NCBI RefSeq assembly: GCF_031764535.1
Contig: NZ_CP134499.1
Span: 3,472,001-3,536,000, forward strand
Reading direction: 5' to 3'
Origin: Pseudomonas sp. SG20056
GTDB taxonomy: Bacteria > Pseudomonadota > Gammaproteobacteria > Pseudomonadales > Pseudomonadaceae
DNA: 64,000 nt
The notes under the pieces are model-generated. The model was not told where the DNA came from, ran no database searches, and saw only the letters and a program-made list of their open reading frames with translations. Numbering within the stretch: position 1 is the first letter of the stretch; each line of letters opens with the position of its first letter. Shown here in pieces: positions 1 to 9,869 of this stretch. A program made the position numbers and the translations under genes.

Positions 1-1782
1 CTGACGCAGCTGTTCCTGGCTGGTTTCCAGATCCTGCATCAACGCGCTTTCGGTAACTTCCACTTCCAGCTGTCGAGGGTGCAACTGGTGCTCTTCAAGC
101 ACCCGGCGCAGGTCATCGACCAGCTGCGGCATGCCGAACTGCACCGGGCTGACATTCAGGCTGAGCACCAGATCGTTGCCGAACTGCTGGCTCAGCTGTT
201 GGCATTTTTCGATCCCAGCCTGGAAGATCCAGCCACCCAGGCGATTGATCAGACGAGTTTCCTCCAGCAGCGGAATAAACACCCCCGGCGCCACGGTGCC
301 GGCAACCCGATGCTGCCAACGCAACAACGCTTCGAAGCCACGCAGGCGTCCGCTCTCCAGGTAGATCTGCGGCTGGTAGACCAGGACGAAATCATCATTC
401 TCGATGGCGTTGCGCAAGCTTTCCTCAAGCATCAACCGTGAGCGCGCGCGGCCGTTCATTTCCTGTGAGAAAAAGCGGTACTGCTGACGACCGGTGCGCT
501 TGGCCTCATACATGGCCATGTCAGCGGCGCGCAGCAAGCCTTCCACGGTTTGCCCACACTCAGGGAAACAGGCAATGCCCACACTCGCGCCCAGAGTCAC
601 CTCGATACCGTCAAGGTTATGCCGCACCGACACCTGCTCGATCAGCTTTTCGGCGATGCGCGCGGCGTCTTCCGGGTGCTCCAGGCTGTCGAGCAGGGCA
701 GTGAACTCATCGCCGCCAATCCGCGCCAGGCTGTCATAGGAACGCAGGCTGGCCTTTAGCTGTTCACCGACCAGTTTGAGCAAGCGGTCGCCCACGTCGT
801 GGCCGAGGGAGTCATTGATCCGCTTGAAGCCATCCAGATCGAGATAAAGCACCGCCATACGCTGGCCGCTGCGTTCGATCCGCGACAAAGCCGACTCCAG
901 CGCCTGATAGAAACCACGCCGGTTGAGCAGACCAGTCAGGGCATCAGTAATCGCCTGTGACTCCAGTTGCTGATGCAGGTGGCGCACAACCGACATATCC
1001 AGTGCCATCACTACCATGGCGTGCTGCAGACGTGGCAAGGGTGAACAGGACAGCGCCACCGGCACCTGTCCGCCGTTCAGCGTGCGTAAGTTGGCGTCAT
1101 GCAGGCGATAGGCCTCACCGCGCCGCCAGCGCAGGTAAAACTCGGACAGCCGCCAGTCGCTGGTCACTTGCGGGCTGACCAGATAGGAGAGCATTTCACT
1201 GCCTTCCAGATCACTGATCGAACCTTCCAGCATCCGCGCCATGGCCGGGTTGGCGAAATTGATACGGCCATCTTCACCCACCACCATGATGCCTTCGGCG
1301 GCGTTGTCCAGCACCGAGGCATTGAAGGCCCGGGCGGTGTCCAGCTGCTGGGTCAGCTGCAGCAGCTCGCTGCGGTTGCGCTCATGCTCGAGCAGGGCGT
1401 GAATCTTGTGGCGCAATACGCTGGGATCGAACGGCTTGAGCATAAAATCCACCGCACCGGTGGAGTAACCCTTGATCACCGAATCCTGGGTCTGTGCGAT
1501 GGCGGAAACGAAAATGATCGGGGTATAGCGCGTACGCGGGTTGCCACGCATCAGCCGCGCGACTTCAAAGCCGTCCATGTGCGGCATCTGCACATCCAGC
1601 AGTACCAGGCCAACGTCTTCTTCAAGCATGCACTGCAGAGCGCTCTCGCCCGAGTCGACACAGCGCAGTTGCCAGTCGCCTTCTTCCAGCAGAGCCTGCA
1701 TGGCCACCAGGTTTTCCGGGCGGTCATCCACCACCAGCAGAATCTGCGTGCTGGGCACGATCTTCAGCTGTACATGTGCCAT
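1..1782 (-). CDS. Response regulator with GGDEF and EAL domains (partial, 3' end beyond window)
   Basis: Cyclic-di-GMP signalling protein of the cytoplasm. In order: an N-terminal receiver domain with phospho-acceptor Asp in LVLLDVQMPHMDGF, a PAS-like segment, a GGDEF domain with intact IGGDEF and an inhibitory RSYD site exactly five residues before it, then an EAL domain with GFEALLRW. The reading frame is still open at base 1, so the end of the EAL domain is missing. The start at 1782 follows a GGAGG-type site. It lies 71 bp downstream of the hybrid kinase on the same strand, so the kinase is the likely phosphodonor and the two genes probably form an operon. The intact GGDEF and I-site suggest a feedback-inhibited cyclase; whether the EAL domain is active cannot be judged from this part. 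Confidence 0.9.
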   Translation of the reverse strand, partial: MAHVQLKIVPSTQILLVVDDRPENLVAMQALLEEGDWQLRCVDSGESALQCMLEEDVGLVLLDVQMPHMDGFEVARLMRGNPRTRYTPIIFVSAIAQTQDSVIKGYSTGAVDFMLKPFDPSVLRHKIHALLEHERNRSELLQLTQQLDTARAFNASVLDNAAEGIMVVGEDGRINFANPAMARMLEGSISDLEGSEMLSYLVSPQVTSDWRLSEFYLRWRRGEAYRLHDANLRTLNGGQVPVALSCSPLPRLQHAMVVMALDMSVVRHLHQQLESQAITDALTGLLNRRGFYQALESALSRIERSGQRMAVLYLDLDGFKRINDSLGHDVGDRLLKLVGEQLKASLRSYDSLARIGGDEFTALLDSLEHPEDAARIAEKLIEQVSVRHNLDGIEVTLGASVGIACFPECGQTVEGLLRAADMAMYEAKRTGRQQYRFFSQEMNGRARSRLMLEESLRNAIENDDFVLVYQPQIYLESGRLRGFEALLRWQHRVAGTVAPGVFIPLLEETRLINRLGGWIFQAGIEKCQQLSQQFGNDLVLSLNVSPVQFGMPQLVDDLRRVLEEHQLHPRQLEVEVTESALMQDLETSQEQLRQ

Positions 1783-1853
1783 ATATCCTCCCTTGTCCCT
1801 GGCGAGCGTCTTGCGGTTCCTGTTGCGGTTGAGGTTAGCAGGCCGCAGCAAAA

Positions 1854-4800
1854 CTACTGCGGCGGTGCCGCCGATGCCTCGAACGAGCCCGTGCGTGGAT
1901 CAGCTGCACCCAGCCAACGCACCAGCAGCTCGAGCAAGGCCTCGCGGCTGACAGGTTTGGCCAGGTAATCATCGGCGCCAGCGGTTATGCACTTTTCCCG
2001 GTCGCCTTTCATCGCATGGGCAGTCAGGGCGATGATTGGAATGCGGCAGCCATGCTCGGTCTTGAGCAGGCGGGTGGCGGTGTAACCGTCCATGGTCGGC
2101 ATGGCCATGTCCATCAAAATCAAATCGAACGGCTCACGCTCGTAACTGTTGATGGCCTCCTGACCGTCCTTGGCCGAACTGATGATCAGCCCGACTTCAT
2201 CGAGCAGAGCCGTAAGGGCATAGACATTGCGCACGTCATCATCGACCAACAACACGCGCCGGCCTTCCAGTGGATTGTCGATTCTTGAGGTTACCGCCCG
2301 TACAGGGTCGCGCACGCTGCCCAGAAAGCCCTGCACGGCCTCGCTCAGCTCCTGCATATTCTCGCCGTGTTTGTGCACCACCACCGCGCTGTAACGACGT
2401 AGGCGCTGCAGGGTCTGGCGGGTGACATCGACACCGGTATTGATCACCACCCGCGTGCCATTCAGCGGGCGTTGTCGGTCGAGGGTTTCCAGCAATTCGA
2501 AGCCGTCCTGATCAGGCAGATCAAGGTCGATCACCAATGCGCTGAACATCCCGCCTGCATATGCCCGCTGCGCTTCATCGGCACGCGAGCAGGCCTGCAC
2601 GTCAAAGCCCAGCTGCTGCAGATGCTCACGGTAATGCTCACGCTCAACCTCGACATCCTCGACCAATAGCAGGCGTTGCGCTGGCGACTGGTCGAGCTGC
2701 TGTAGGTCGACAAATACCTGCTCCAGATCCGCGCGCTGAATCGGCTTGACCAGGTAACGCGTACCGTCATCGTTCCAGTCCGCTGGTTGCGGTACGCAGG
2801 AGATGATGTGCACCGGCGTAATGCGGTGGCTGGCCTGGCTGCGCAGGCGGCGAAACAGCTGCCAGCCGCTGATATCTGGCAGCAGAATATCCAGGATTAC
2901 CGCACTGAAACGCTCGCTTTGCAGCAGGTTGAGCGCCTGCACCCCGGAGCGGCAATGCACGCTGGCAAAGCCATGGGCGTGCGCCTCTTCGGCCAGCACC
3001 GCGGCAAAATTCACGTCGTCTTCAACAATCAGTACCGCTGGGCCTTCACCACTGCGCTGCGGCGCGTCCACGGCCGACTCCACCTGAGTCTGCGCCACCA
3101 CTCGCACCGGCAGTAGCACGGTAAAGCAGGAGCCCTCGCCTAAGGTGCTTTGCAGGTTGATCTCGCCGTCCATCGCCAGCACCAGCTGGCGGGTAATCGC
3201 CAGACCCAGCCCGGTGCCGCCGAAGCGTCGACTGGTGGAGCCGTCGATCTGCTGGAAGGCCTGAAATATCTGCTCATGCTGCTCGGCAGGGATACCAATA
3301 CCGCTGTCGCGCACGCTGAAATTGAGCCGCTCATAGCCCTCCTCCGGCTCACCACTGGCGCAGGATACGGTCAGGCTGACTTCACCATGCTCGGTAAACT
3401 TCAGGGCGTTGGACAGCAGGTTACGCAGAATCTGCTGCAGGCGGACGCGGTCCGTGTGAATCACCCGCGGCACTCCGGCCTCCAGTTGCGTGTGCAGGCG
3501 CAGGCCCTTGATCTCGGCCATCGGCCGCAGGCTGGCATCCAGCTCGACAAGAACATCCTGCATGTTCAGCGGCTCGAGCTTGAGCTGCATACGCCCGGAC
3601 TCGACCTTGGCCAGATCAAGCACATCGTTGATCAACTGCAGCAAGTCGCTGCCGGCACGGTGCACGATATCGGCATGCTTGGCCTGTTTCTCGGTCAGGT
3701 TGCCGGCACTGTTCAAGCGCAGCTGGTCGCTGAGGATCAGGATGCTGTTGAGCGGCGTGCGCAGCTCGTGGGACATATTGGCGAGAAATTCCGACTTGTA
3801 GCGATTGGCCAGAATCAGCTGCTCGGCCTGATCGCGCAGGCGCTGCTCGGCGGCTTTGCGCTCGCTGATGTCGATGATCACCGCCTGTACCAGCGCCCCC
3901 TCACCCCCACTGATCGGCGACAGCCCCACCTCCAGTGGAATCTGTCGGCCATCGCGATGCTGGCCGAACAGCTCGCGGTTATTGCCCATGCGCCGCGGTT
4001 CCGGATTGCGCTGATAGCCCTGGCGCATCGGCACATGGCTGCCACGCAAAGCAGTGGGCAGCAGGATCTCCACCGGTTGCGCCAGCAAGGCCTCACGGTC
4101 ATACCCAAACAACTGCTCGGTCTGCCGATTGACCATGGCGATACAGCCGTTCTCGTCGATCAACACAATGGCATTGGGAGAGGCCTCGACCACCAGGCGA
4201 AAGCGCTCTTCGGCGCCTTTACGGGCGCGCAGATCAATCAGGTTGATCAGGTAATTGACACCACCCGAATCGCCCAACACGCTCAGACTGAGCGCCACCG
4301 GCACTTCTTCCCCAAGGTCGCGGCGTGCTTGGTACTCGTTGGACAACTCAGCGCTGTCACGATCAATCGCCAGCGAACTGAGCTGCTCAATACTGGGCAA
4401 AAAGCGTTTGACCCGCTCCCCGACCAATCCTTCGGGTGTTGAGTCGAGTAAGTCGGCGGCGCTGCGGTTGGCCATTTCGATCCGCCCCTGGGCGTTGCAC
4501 AGCAAGGTGGCCACAGGCAGGCGCTCAATCAATAGACGGAAGCGTTCTTCACGCTCCCGTAACTGGTTGGTCGCCAAGTGGTTGGCATGCAACTCACGTT
4601 CGCGCAGATACAGGTAGCCGCCAACCAGCAAGGCCAGCAAGGCGGCAGCCACCAGCCCCAGCCACAGGCTGGCATGCCCCTCTGGGTTGGCCTGCTCGGC
4701 GTTATAGACGGCCGTGCTGCTAACTTCCAACAACCAATTACGCCCGTACAAGGGCAGCTCGATGGCATGACGGAACGAGGCGTCCGCGTCAGCGCCTTCT

Positions 4801-5615
4801 ATCCCACCGCTGAGCAACAGCATGTCGGGAGCCTGCTGATCCCTCAAGGTGATAGCAAAACGGCTGGACTGGGCGCCCAGAATCCCTTCCATCAAATCAT
4901 GGCTGCGAAAGACAGCGTGGAGCGTGCCGAGCACAGCAGCGCGCCGCTCCTCGGGGGTACTCAGCGGCCTACCAGGCTGATACACCGGCAGGTACAACAG
5001 TACGCCGGCCTGCACATTTTCTTCGGTTTCCTGCAGCAGAGTGACCGGCGCGCTCAGGGTTGCAACGCCACTGTCCATGGCTTGATCAACCGCCGCTCGG
5101 CGTACGGCCTCGCTGAGCATGTCAAAACCCAGAGCCCTTCGATTGCGCCAGTCCAAGGGGCTGATGTAATCGATCAACAGGTAGTGTTCACGCTGACCCG
5201 ACGGAAACACGCGGAAGCTCTCACGCCCAGCCGCATGTTCCGCGGCGAGGAACGTTTCAAGCTGTTCATGAGCCACATAGCGGGCCCACGCCAGCCCCTG
5301 AATACCGGGGTATCGATCCTGCAACTGCAGCTGATCAATCGCGCGTTCCCATTCTTCACGCGACACATGGTCGCTGCCCGCCATCAAGCCCGACGTACCG
5401 CGCAACACCATTTCATACGCCTGCATGCGACTGACGACGCGCTGGCTGATATCCAGCGCTTCCACCTCAAACCGTTGCTGACGTTGTTGATGGTCACGCT
5501 GAGCCAAAGCCTGCCATTGCCAGAGCGACACGCTGCCAAGGCTGACCAGCACAAACAGAGTGGCCCACAAGGGTAGCCAGGGTTTACGGGCGAGAAATAT
5601 GAGTCGATCGTCCAT
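1854..5615 (-). CDS. CHASE-domain hybrid sensor histidine kinase with three receiver domains
   Basis: Inner-membrane sensor of about 1253 residues. A first membrane segment near residues 13-35 is followed by a periplasmic CHASE domain (PGIQGLAWARYV is typical), a second membrane segment near 320-340 and two PAS domains. Then come a HisKA domain (NMSHELRTPLNS), an ATPase domain (LLSNALKFTEHGEV, FGGTGLGLA) and three consecutive receivers with acceptor aspartates in ILDILLPDISG, VIDLDLPDQDG and LMDMAMPTMDG. An upstream in-frame ATG exists at 5630, but the ATG at 5615 has GGAG five bases before it and is preferred. CHASE domains bind small extracellular ligands; the ligand here is unknown. Downstream is the REC-GGDEF-EAL gene, so the pathway probably controls cyclic-di-GMP. 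Confidence 0.93.
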   Translation of the reverse strand: MDDRLIFLARKPWLPLWATLFVLVSLGSVSLWQWQALAQRDHQQRQQRFEVEALDISQRVVSRMQAYEMVLRGTSGLMAGSDHVSREEWERAIDQLQLQDRYPGIQGLAWARYVAHEQLETFLAAEHAAGRESFRVFPSGQREHYLLIDYISPLDWRNRRALGFDMLSEAVRRAAVDQAMDSGVATLSAPVTLLQETEENVQAGVLLYLPVYQPGRPLSTPEERRAAVLGTLHAVFRSHDLMEGILGAQSSRFAITLRDQQAPDMLLLSGGIEGADADASFRHAIELPLYGRNWLLEVSSTAVYNAEQANPEGHASLWLGLVAAALLALLVGGYLYLRERELHANHLATNQLREREERFRLLIERLPVATLLCNAQGRIEMANRSAADLLDSTPEGLVGERVKRFLPSIEQLSSLAIDRDSAELSNEYQARRDLGEEVPVALSLSVLGDSGGVNYLINLIDLRARKGAEERFRLVVEASPNAIVLIDENGCIAMVNRQTEQLFGYDREALLAQPVEILLPTALRGSHVPMRQGYQRNPEPRRMGNNRELFGQHRDGRQIPLEVGLSPISGGEGALVQAVIIDISERKAAEQRLRDQAEQLILANRYKSEFLANMSHELRTPLNSILILSDQLRLNSAGNLTEKQAKHADIVHRAGSDLLQLINDVLDLAKVESGRMQLKLEPLNMQDVLVELDASLRPMAEIKGLRLHTQLEAGVPRVIHTDRVRLQQILRNLLSNALKFTEHGEVSLTVSCASGEPEEGYERLNFSVRDSGIGIPAEQHEQIFQAFQQIDGSTSRRFGGTGLGLAITRQLVLAMDGEINLQSTLGEGSCFTVLLPVRVVAQTQVESAVDAPQRSGEGPAVLIVEDDVNFAAVLAEEAHAHGFASVHCRSGVQALNLLQSERFSAVILDILLPDISGWQLFRRLRSQASHRITPVHIISCVPQPADWNDDGTRYLVKPIQRADLEQVFVDLQQLDQSPAQRLLLVEDVEVEREHYREHLQQLGFDVQACSRADEAQRAYAGGMFSALVIDLDLPDQDGFELLETLDRQRPLNGTRVVINTGVDVTRQTLQRLRRYSAVVVHKHGENMQELSEAVQGFLGSVRDPVRAVTSRIDNPLEGRRVLLVDDDVRNVYALTALLDEVGLIISSAKDGQEAINSYEREPFDLILMDMAMPTMDGYTATRLLKTEHGCRIPIIALTAHAMKGDREKCITAGADDYLAKPVSREALLELLVRWLGAADPRTGSFEASAAPPQ

Positions 5616-5737
5616 GCGCTCTCCAGTCATCGTCCATGTCGGCGCAGTTTAGGCACTGCGGCAGCAGGGTTTAAATGAACCACTGCCAGCAGTCTAGTCA
5701 CGATTTGAACGGCTGGCCGAGCCTGAATCGCAGGCAC

Positions 5738-5775
5738 AAAAAAGCCGCGCACTCGACCGAGTGCACGGCTTTTTT
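5738..5775 (-). terminator. Rho-independent terminator of the OmpA-like gene
   Basis: A GC-rich hairpin (arms GCACTCG/CGAGTGC extended by GCCG/CGGC with one mismatch) is flanked by A6 and T6 tracts. It begins 12 bp past the OmpA-like stop codon. Both flanks fit, so it could work in either direction, but only the minus strand has a gene ending here. Confidence 0.85.
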
Positions 5776-5786
5776 ACAGCCTGCAG

Positions 5787-6443
5787 TTACAGTGGACGCA
5801 GGTTGATTTCTACCCGGCGGTTCTGTGCGCGACCGGCTTCATTGGCATTGCTGGCTATCGGCTGATTCGGGCCGGCGCCATAAGACGACAACCGCGACGC
5901 CGCAACGCCATTGGCGCTCAGGTAAGAGGCGACGCTTTGCGCACGGCGGTTGGAGAGGTTCTGGTTCAACTCCAACGAGCCGGTGCTGTCGGTATGGCCG
6001 ACGATGTCCACACCGTTCTTATCGAACTCCTTGAACACCGTAACCAGAGAATTGAGGGTTGGATAAAAGCTGCTGGAGATATCCGCCGAGTTGCTGGCGA
6101 AGGTGATATTGCCCGGCATGATCAGCTTCAAATCATCGCCATTGCGCTGCACTTGCACGCCAGTGCCCTGCAGGGTCTGGCGCAACTTGGCTTCCTGGGT
6201 GTCGACGTAATAGCCGTAGCCACCACCGGCCGCACCACCGACTGCAGCGCCGATCAAGGCACCTTTGCCGCGATCCTTCTTACTCGATGTGGCCGCACCA
6301 ATCACCGCACCAGTCACTGCGCCAACACCACCATAGATGCCCGCTTTGCCTGCCTCGCGCTCACCGGTATAGGGGTTGGTGGTACAGCCGGCGAGTACGC
6401 CAAGACCGAGGGTAACAACAGCCAGATTTCGCCACAGCTTCAT
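5787..6443 (-). CDS. OmpA-family lipoprotein with glycine-zipper region (YiaD-like)
   Basis: Outer-membrane lipoprotein of 218 residues. The signal peptide ends in the lipobox LAGC with Cys20. A glycine-zipper stretch follows (about 36-75, GGVGAVTGAVIGAA and similar repeats). The C-terminal OmpA domain (about 110-218) has the peptidoglycan-binding signature VGHTDSTGS and NLSNRRAQSV. The size and order match the YiaD/Pal-like group that links outer membrane to cell wall. It is transcribed alone and ends in a strong terminator. Confidence 0.92.
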   Translation of the reverse strand: MKLWRNLAVVTLGLGVLAGCTTNPYTGEREAGKAGIYGGVGAVTGAVIGAATSSKKDRGKGALIGAAVGGAAGGGYGYYVDTQEAKLRQTLQGTGVQVQRNGDDLKLIMPGNITFASNSADISSSFYPTLNSLVTVFKEFDKNGVDIVGHTDSTGSLELNQNLSNRRAQSVASYLSANGVAASRLSSYGAGPNQPIASNANEAGRAQNRRVEINLRPL

Positions 6444-6555
6444 GCGTACTTCCTTTGAATATCGGATCGGGACAGGTTTGCACCTGGGTTTTCGAGCCCG
6501 ATACGTAGCTAAAGTTCATTTTCAGGAGTGATTGAGCAGGCAGACACATGGCCTG

Positions 6556-7200
6556 CTAGGCGCGGACAAACGGGTTCTCGCGCATTTCATCACCCAGCCG
6601 CGTATCGGCGCCATGGCCGGTAACCACCGTGGCGTCTTCGTCCAGGCTGTACAGGCGCTGCTTGATCGAACGCTCAATGGTCGAGTAATCGCCGCCCCAC
6701 AAATCAGTACGGCCGATACCTCGCTTGAACAGCGTGTCGCCAGCGATCAGCAGCTTGTCCTGGGGGAACCAGAAGCTCATCGAACCTGGCGTATGCCCCG
6801 GCGTGTGCAGCGCCACACCGCAACCGCAGGCTAACTCCTCATCATCACTCAACCACTGATCCGGTGCCGGCACCGGCGTGTAAGGCACGCCGAACATGCG
6901 GCACTGCATTTCCAGGTTGTCCCAGAGGAACTGATCCTCTTTATGCAGATGCAGGGTCGCCCCGGTCTTCTCCTTCATCTGCCCCGAGGCGAGAAAGTGA
7001 TCCAGATGGGCGTGGGTATGAATGATGCTCACCACCTTCAGGCCATGAGCCTCAAGACGCGCCATGATCAGCTCGGGGTTACCACCCGGATCGACCACGA
7101 TGGCCTTCTTGGTCACAGGGTCACCGATGATTGTGCAGTTGCACTGCAAAGGCCCGACCGGGAAGGTTTCGCGGATTAGCGCAGGCTGAGCGGTTTGCAT
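6556..7200 (-). CDS. MBL-fold hydrolase, GloC/YcbL-like glyoxalase II type
   Basis: Cytoplasmic metallo-beta-lactamase fold protein of 214 residues. The metal-binding motif HTHAHLDHF sits at residues 61-69; HTPGHTPGSM, AGDTLF and a late GHG supply the remaining ligands. Length and motif spacing resemble E. coli YcbL (GloC), which hydrolyses S-lactoylglutathione, but other thioesters are possible. An upstream in-frame start exists at 7266. The ATG at 7200 is chosen because GGAGT lies just before it and homology begins there. It is divergent from hsdR and marks the left boundary of the accessory region. Confidence 0.85.
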   Translation of the reverse strand: MQTAQPALIRETFPVGPLQCNCTIIGDPVTKKAIVVDPGGNPELIMARLEAHGLKVVSIIHTHAHLDHFLASGQMKEKTGATLHLHKEDQFLWDNLEMQCRMFGVPYTPVPAPDQWLSDDEELACGCGVALHTPGHTPGSMSFWFPQDKLLIAGDTLFKRGIGRTDLWGGDYSTIERSIKQRLYSLDEDATVVTGHGADTRLGDEMRENPFVRA

Positions 7201-7398
7201 ACAGACTCCAACAGTTGAATGGCACGGGGGCGGCACACCCGCAACGTGCGCCAAGGGTGCCGCCAACAGGCCTTAGCTTCAATCCCTAGCATGCCCCGAG
7301 CCACAACCCAGCGCAAACAAGGTACATTTACGCCCATCGCGCACCATCAGCAGTGCCGGCATGGAGCGACCAGGTCGGCTTGAAAGGGAATTGGGGTT

Positions 7399-9762
7399 AT
7401 GGACAAAAAGTCGCTTTCCGAACGGGACATTTGCAGCAAGTACATCGCCCCCGCTATCCAGCAAGCCGGCTGGGACATGCACAAGCAAGTGCTCGAAGAA
7501 TTTGGCTTTACCAAAGGCCGCATCATCGTCCGCGGCAAGCTGCACAGCCGTGGCGAACACAAGCGCGCCGACTACGTCCTCAGCTACCAGAAGAACCTAC
7601 CCATCGCCGTGATCGAGGCGAAGGACAACAAGCACTCCGTTGGTTCCGGCATGCAGCAAGCCTTGGGCTATGCCGAGGCGCTGGATGTGCCGTTCGTGTT
7701 CTCCAGCAATGGCGATGGTTTTCTATTCCATGACCGCAGTGGCACCGGTACCCAGGTCGAAACCGAACTGCGCCTCGACCAATTCCCCAGCCCGGATGAA
7801 CTCTGGCAACGCTACTGCCAGTGGAAGGGGCTGGACGACCAAGCCCAGCACAAGGTTGCCGCGCCCTATTACGACGACGGCTCTGGGCGCACCCCGCGCT
7901 ACTACCAGATGAACGCCATCAACCGCACGGTTGAGGCCGTGGCCCGTGGACAAGATCGCGTGCTGCTGGTGATGGCCACCGGCACTGGCAAAACCTACAC
8001 CGCGTTCCAGATCATCTGGCGACTGTGGAAGTCCAAGCAGAAGAAACGCATCCTGTTTCTTGCCGACCGCAACATCCTGGTCGACCAGACCAAAAACAAC
8101 GACTTCAAGCCGTTCGGCCAGGCGATGACCAAGATCGCCAAACGCCAGATCGATACCTCCTACGAGATTTACCTGTCGCTCTATCAGGCCGTCACCGGCG
8201 CTGAAGAAGAGATGAACGTCTACAAGCAATTCTCCCGCGACTTCTTTGACCTGATTGTCATCGACGAATGCCACCGTGGCAGCGCCGCCGAGGATTCCGC
8301 CTGGCGCGAGATTCTCGACTACTTCTCCAGCGCCACCCATGTCGGCCTCACCGCCACACCGAAGGAAACCAAAGAGGTGTCGAGCATCACCTACTTCGGT
8401 GAGCCGGTGTACAGCTACACCCTCAAGCAAGGCATCGAAGACGGCTTTCTCGCGCCCTACAAAGTGGTGCGCATTGATTTTGACAAAGACCTGCAGGGCT
8501 GGCGGCCGCCCAAAGGCATGCTCGACAAGAATGGCGAGCTGATCGAAGACCGCATCTACAACCTTAAAGACATGGATCGCACCCTGGTCATCGAGGCGCG
8601 CACCCAGCTGGTGGCACAGAAGGTCACAGAGTTCATTAAGGCCACCGACTCGTTCCAAAAAACCATCGTCTTCTGCGATGACATCAACCACGCCGAGCGC
8701 ATGCGCCAAGCCCTGGTCAACCTAAATCCCGAACGTGTGGCCGAGAACCGCAAGTACATTATGCGTATCACCGGCGATGACCAGGAGGGCAAGGCCGAGC
8801 TGGATAACTTCATTAACCCGGAAGAGCGCTACCCGGTTATAGCTACCACCAGCAAGCTGATGACCACCGGCGTCGATGCACAGACCTGCAAGCTGATCGT
8901 GCTCGACCAGCACATCAAATCGATGACCGAGTTCAAGCAGATCATCGGTCGTGGCACGCGTATCAATGAGGATTACGGCAAGTACTGGTTCACCATCATG
9001 GACTTCAAAAAGGCCACCGAGCTGTTTGCCGACCCGGCCTTCGACGGTGACCCGGTAGTGGTCTACGCCCCCGAAGGCAGCGAGCCGCCCGTGCCGCCCG
9101 ACGACTTACTGGAAGGCGATGGCATCAGCGCTGGCAGCGACGCCGAAGGTGATGACTTGGACTTTACCGGCGAGGACGGCGGCAAAAAACGCATCAAATA
9201 CGTCATCGACAGCATCCCCATCTATGTCATCGCCGAGCGCGTGCAGTACTACGGCCCGGATGGTCGGCTGATCACCGAATCGCTGCACGACTACACCCGC
9301 GCCTGCGTGCAAAAACAGTTCGCCTCGCTGGATGACTTCCTGCGGCGCTGGAGCGATGCCGAGCAGAAGAAAGCCATCATCGACGAAATGGCCGCCCAGG
9401 GCGTGATGTGGGAAGCCCTGGCCGAAGAAGTGGAAAAGAAACAGGGCAAGCCCCTCGACCCGTTCGACCTGATTTGCCACGTCGCCTTTGACCAACCGCC
9501 GCTGTCGCGTAAAGAGCGCGCCGAGCAGGTGAAAAAGCGCAACTACTTCGCCAAATATTCCGGCGCAGCCCGCCAGGTGCTGGAGGCGCTGCTGGATAAA
9601 TACGCCGACACCGGCATCGAGCATATCGAGGACTTCCAAATCCTCACAATTCCGCCATTCAAGGAAATGGGCTCAATCAAAGAGCTGGTCGATGTGTTTG
9701 GCGGCAAGCCCGCCTACAAAAAAGCCATCCATGAACTGGAAGACGCCCTTTACGCCAGCTAA
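7399..9762 (+). CDS. hsdR: Type I restriction enzyme R subunit (EcoEI/type IB-like)
   Basis: Motor and nuclease subunit of a type I restriction-modification complex, 787 residues. An N-terminal PD-(D/E)xK nuclease is visible as ADYVL followed by IAVIEAKD (about residues 54-73). Helicase motifs are Walker [13 protein letters not shown] (about 192), DECH box VIDECHRGS (about 287) and motif [12 protein letters not shown]. The C-terminal part resembles the EcoEI_R_C domain. It cuts DNA lacking host methylation after ATP-driven translocation. The ATG follows a GGGG-rich site. The next gene, 107 bp downstream on the same strand, encodes the fused M and S functions, so a working system needs only these two genes. 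Confidence 0.95.
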   Translation: MDKKSLSERDICSKYIAPAIQQAGWDMHKQVLEEFGFTKGRIIVRGKLHSRGEHKRADYVLSYQKNLPIAVIEAKDNKHSVGSGMQQALGYAEALDVPFVFSSNGDGFLFHDRSGTGTQVETELRLDQFPSPDELWQRYCQWKGLDDQAQHKVAAPYYDDGSGRTPRYYQMNAINRTVEAVARGQDRVLLVMATGTGKTYTAFQIIWRLWKSKQKKRILFLADRNILVDQTKNNDFKPFGQAMTKIAKRQIDTSYEIYLSLYQAVTGAEEEMNVYKQFSRDFFDLIVIDECHRGSAAEDSAWREILDYFSSATHVGLTATPKETKEVSSITYFGEPVYSYTLKQGIEDGFLAPYKVVRIDFDKDLQGWRPPKGMLDKNGELIEDRIYNLKDMDRTLVIEARTQLVAQKVTEFIKATDSFQKTIVFCDDINHAERMRQALVNLNPERVAENRKYIMRITGDDQEGKAELDNFINPEERYPVIATTSKLMTTGVDAQTCKLIVLDQHIKSMTEFKQIIGRGTRINEDYGKYWFTIMDFKKATELFADPAFDGDPVVVYAPEGSEPPVPPDDLLEGDGISAGSDAEGDDLDFTGEDGGKKRIKYVIDSIPIYVIAERVQYYGPDGRLITESLHDYTRACVQKQFASLDDFLRRWSDAEQKKAIIDEMAAQGVMWEALAEEVEKKQGKPLDPFDLICHVAFDQPPLSRKERAEQVKKRNYFAKYSGAARQVLEALLDKYADTGIEHIEDFQILTIPPFKEMGSIKELVDVFGGKPAYKKAIHELEDALYAS

Positions 9763-9785
9763 CCGGCCTCTTGTAGCTGGCGTAG

Positions 9786-9813
9786 GGTGGGCAACGGCGC
9801 AGCCTTGCCCACC
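9786..9813. repeat. REP-like inverted repeat between hsdR and hsdM-S
   Basis: A nine-base inverted repeat, GGTGGGCAA and TTGCCCACC, surrounds a ten-base loop and is preceded by GTA. GTAGGGTGGGC-type palindromes are widespread extragenic repeats in Pseudomonas. It has no T tract, so it is not a standard terminator, but the hairpin could protect or separate the hsdR and hsdM-S messages. Confidence 0.6.
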
Positions 9814-9869
9814 TGATCCTCCAACATCATTACAATCCCCCGTTTTGCCGTACCTACCGAGAGTTCGTT

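Noticed and set aside
7201..7398. Attachment site or tRNA fragment at the left edge of the accessory block
   Set aside because: No tRNA-like sequence and no direct repeat shared with the right side was seen.
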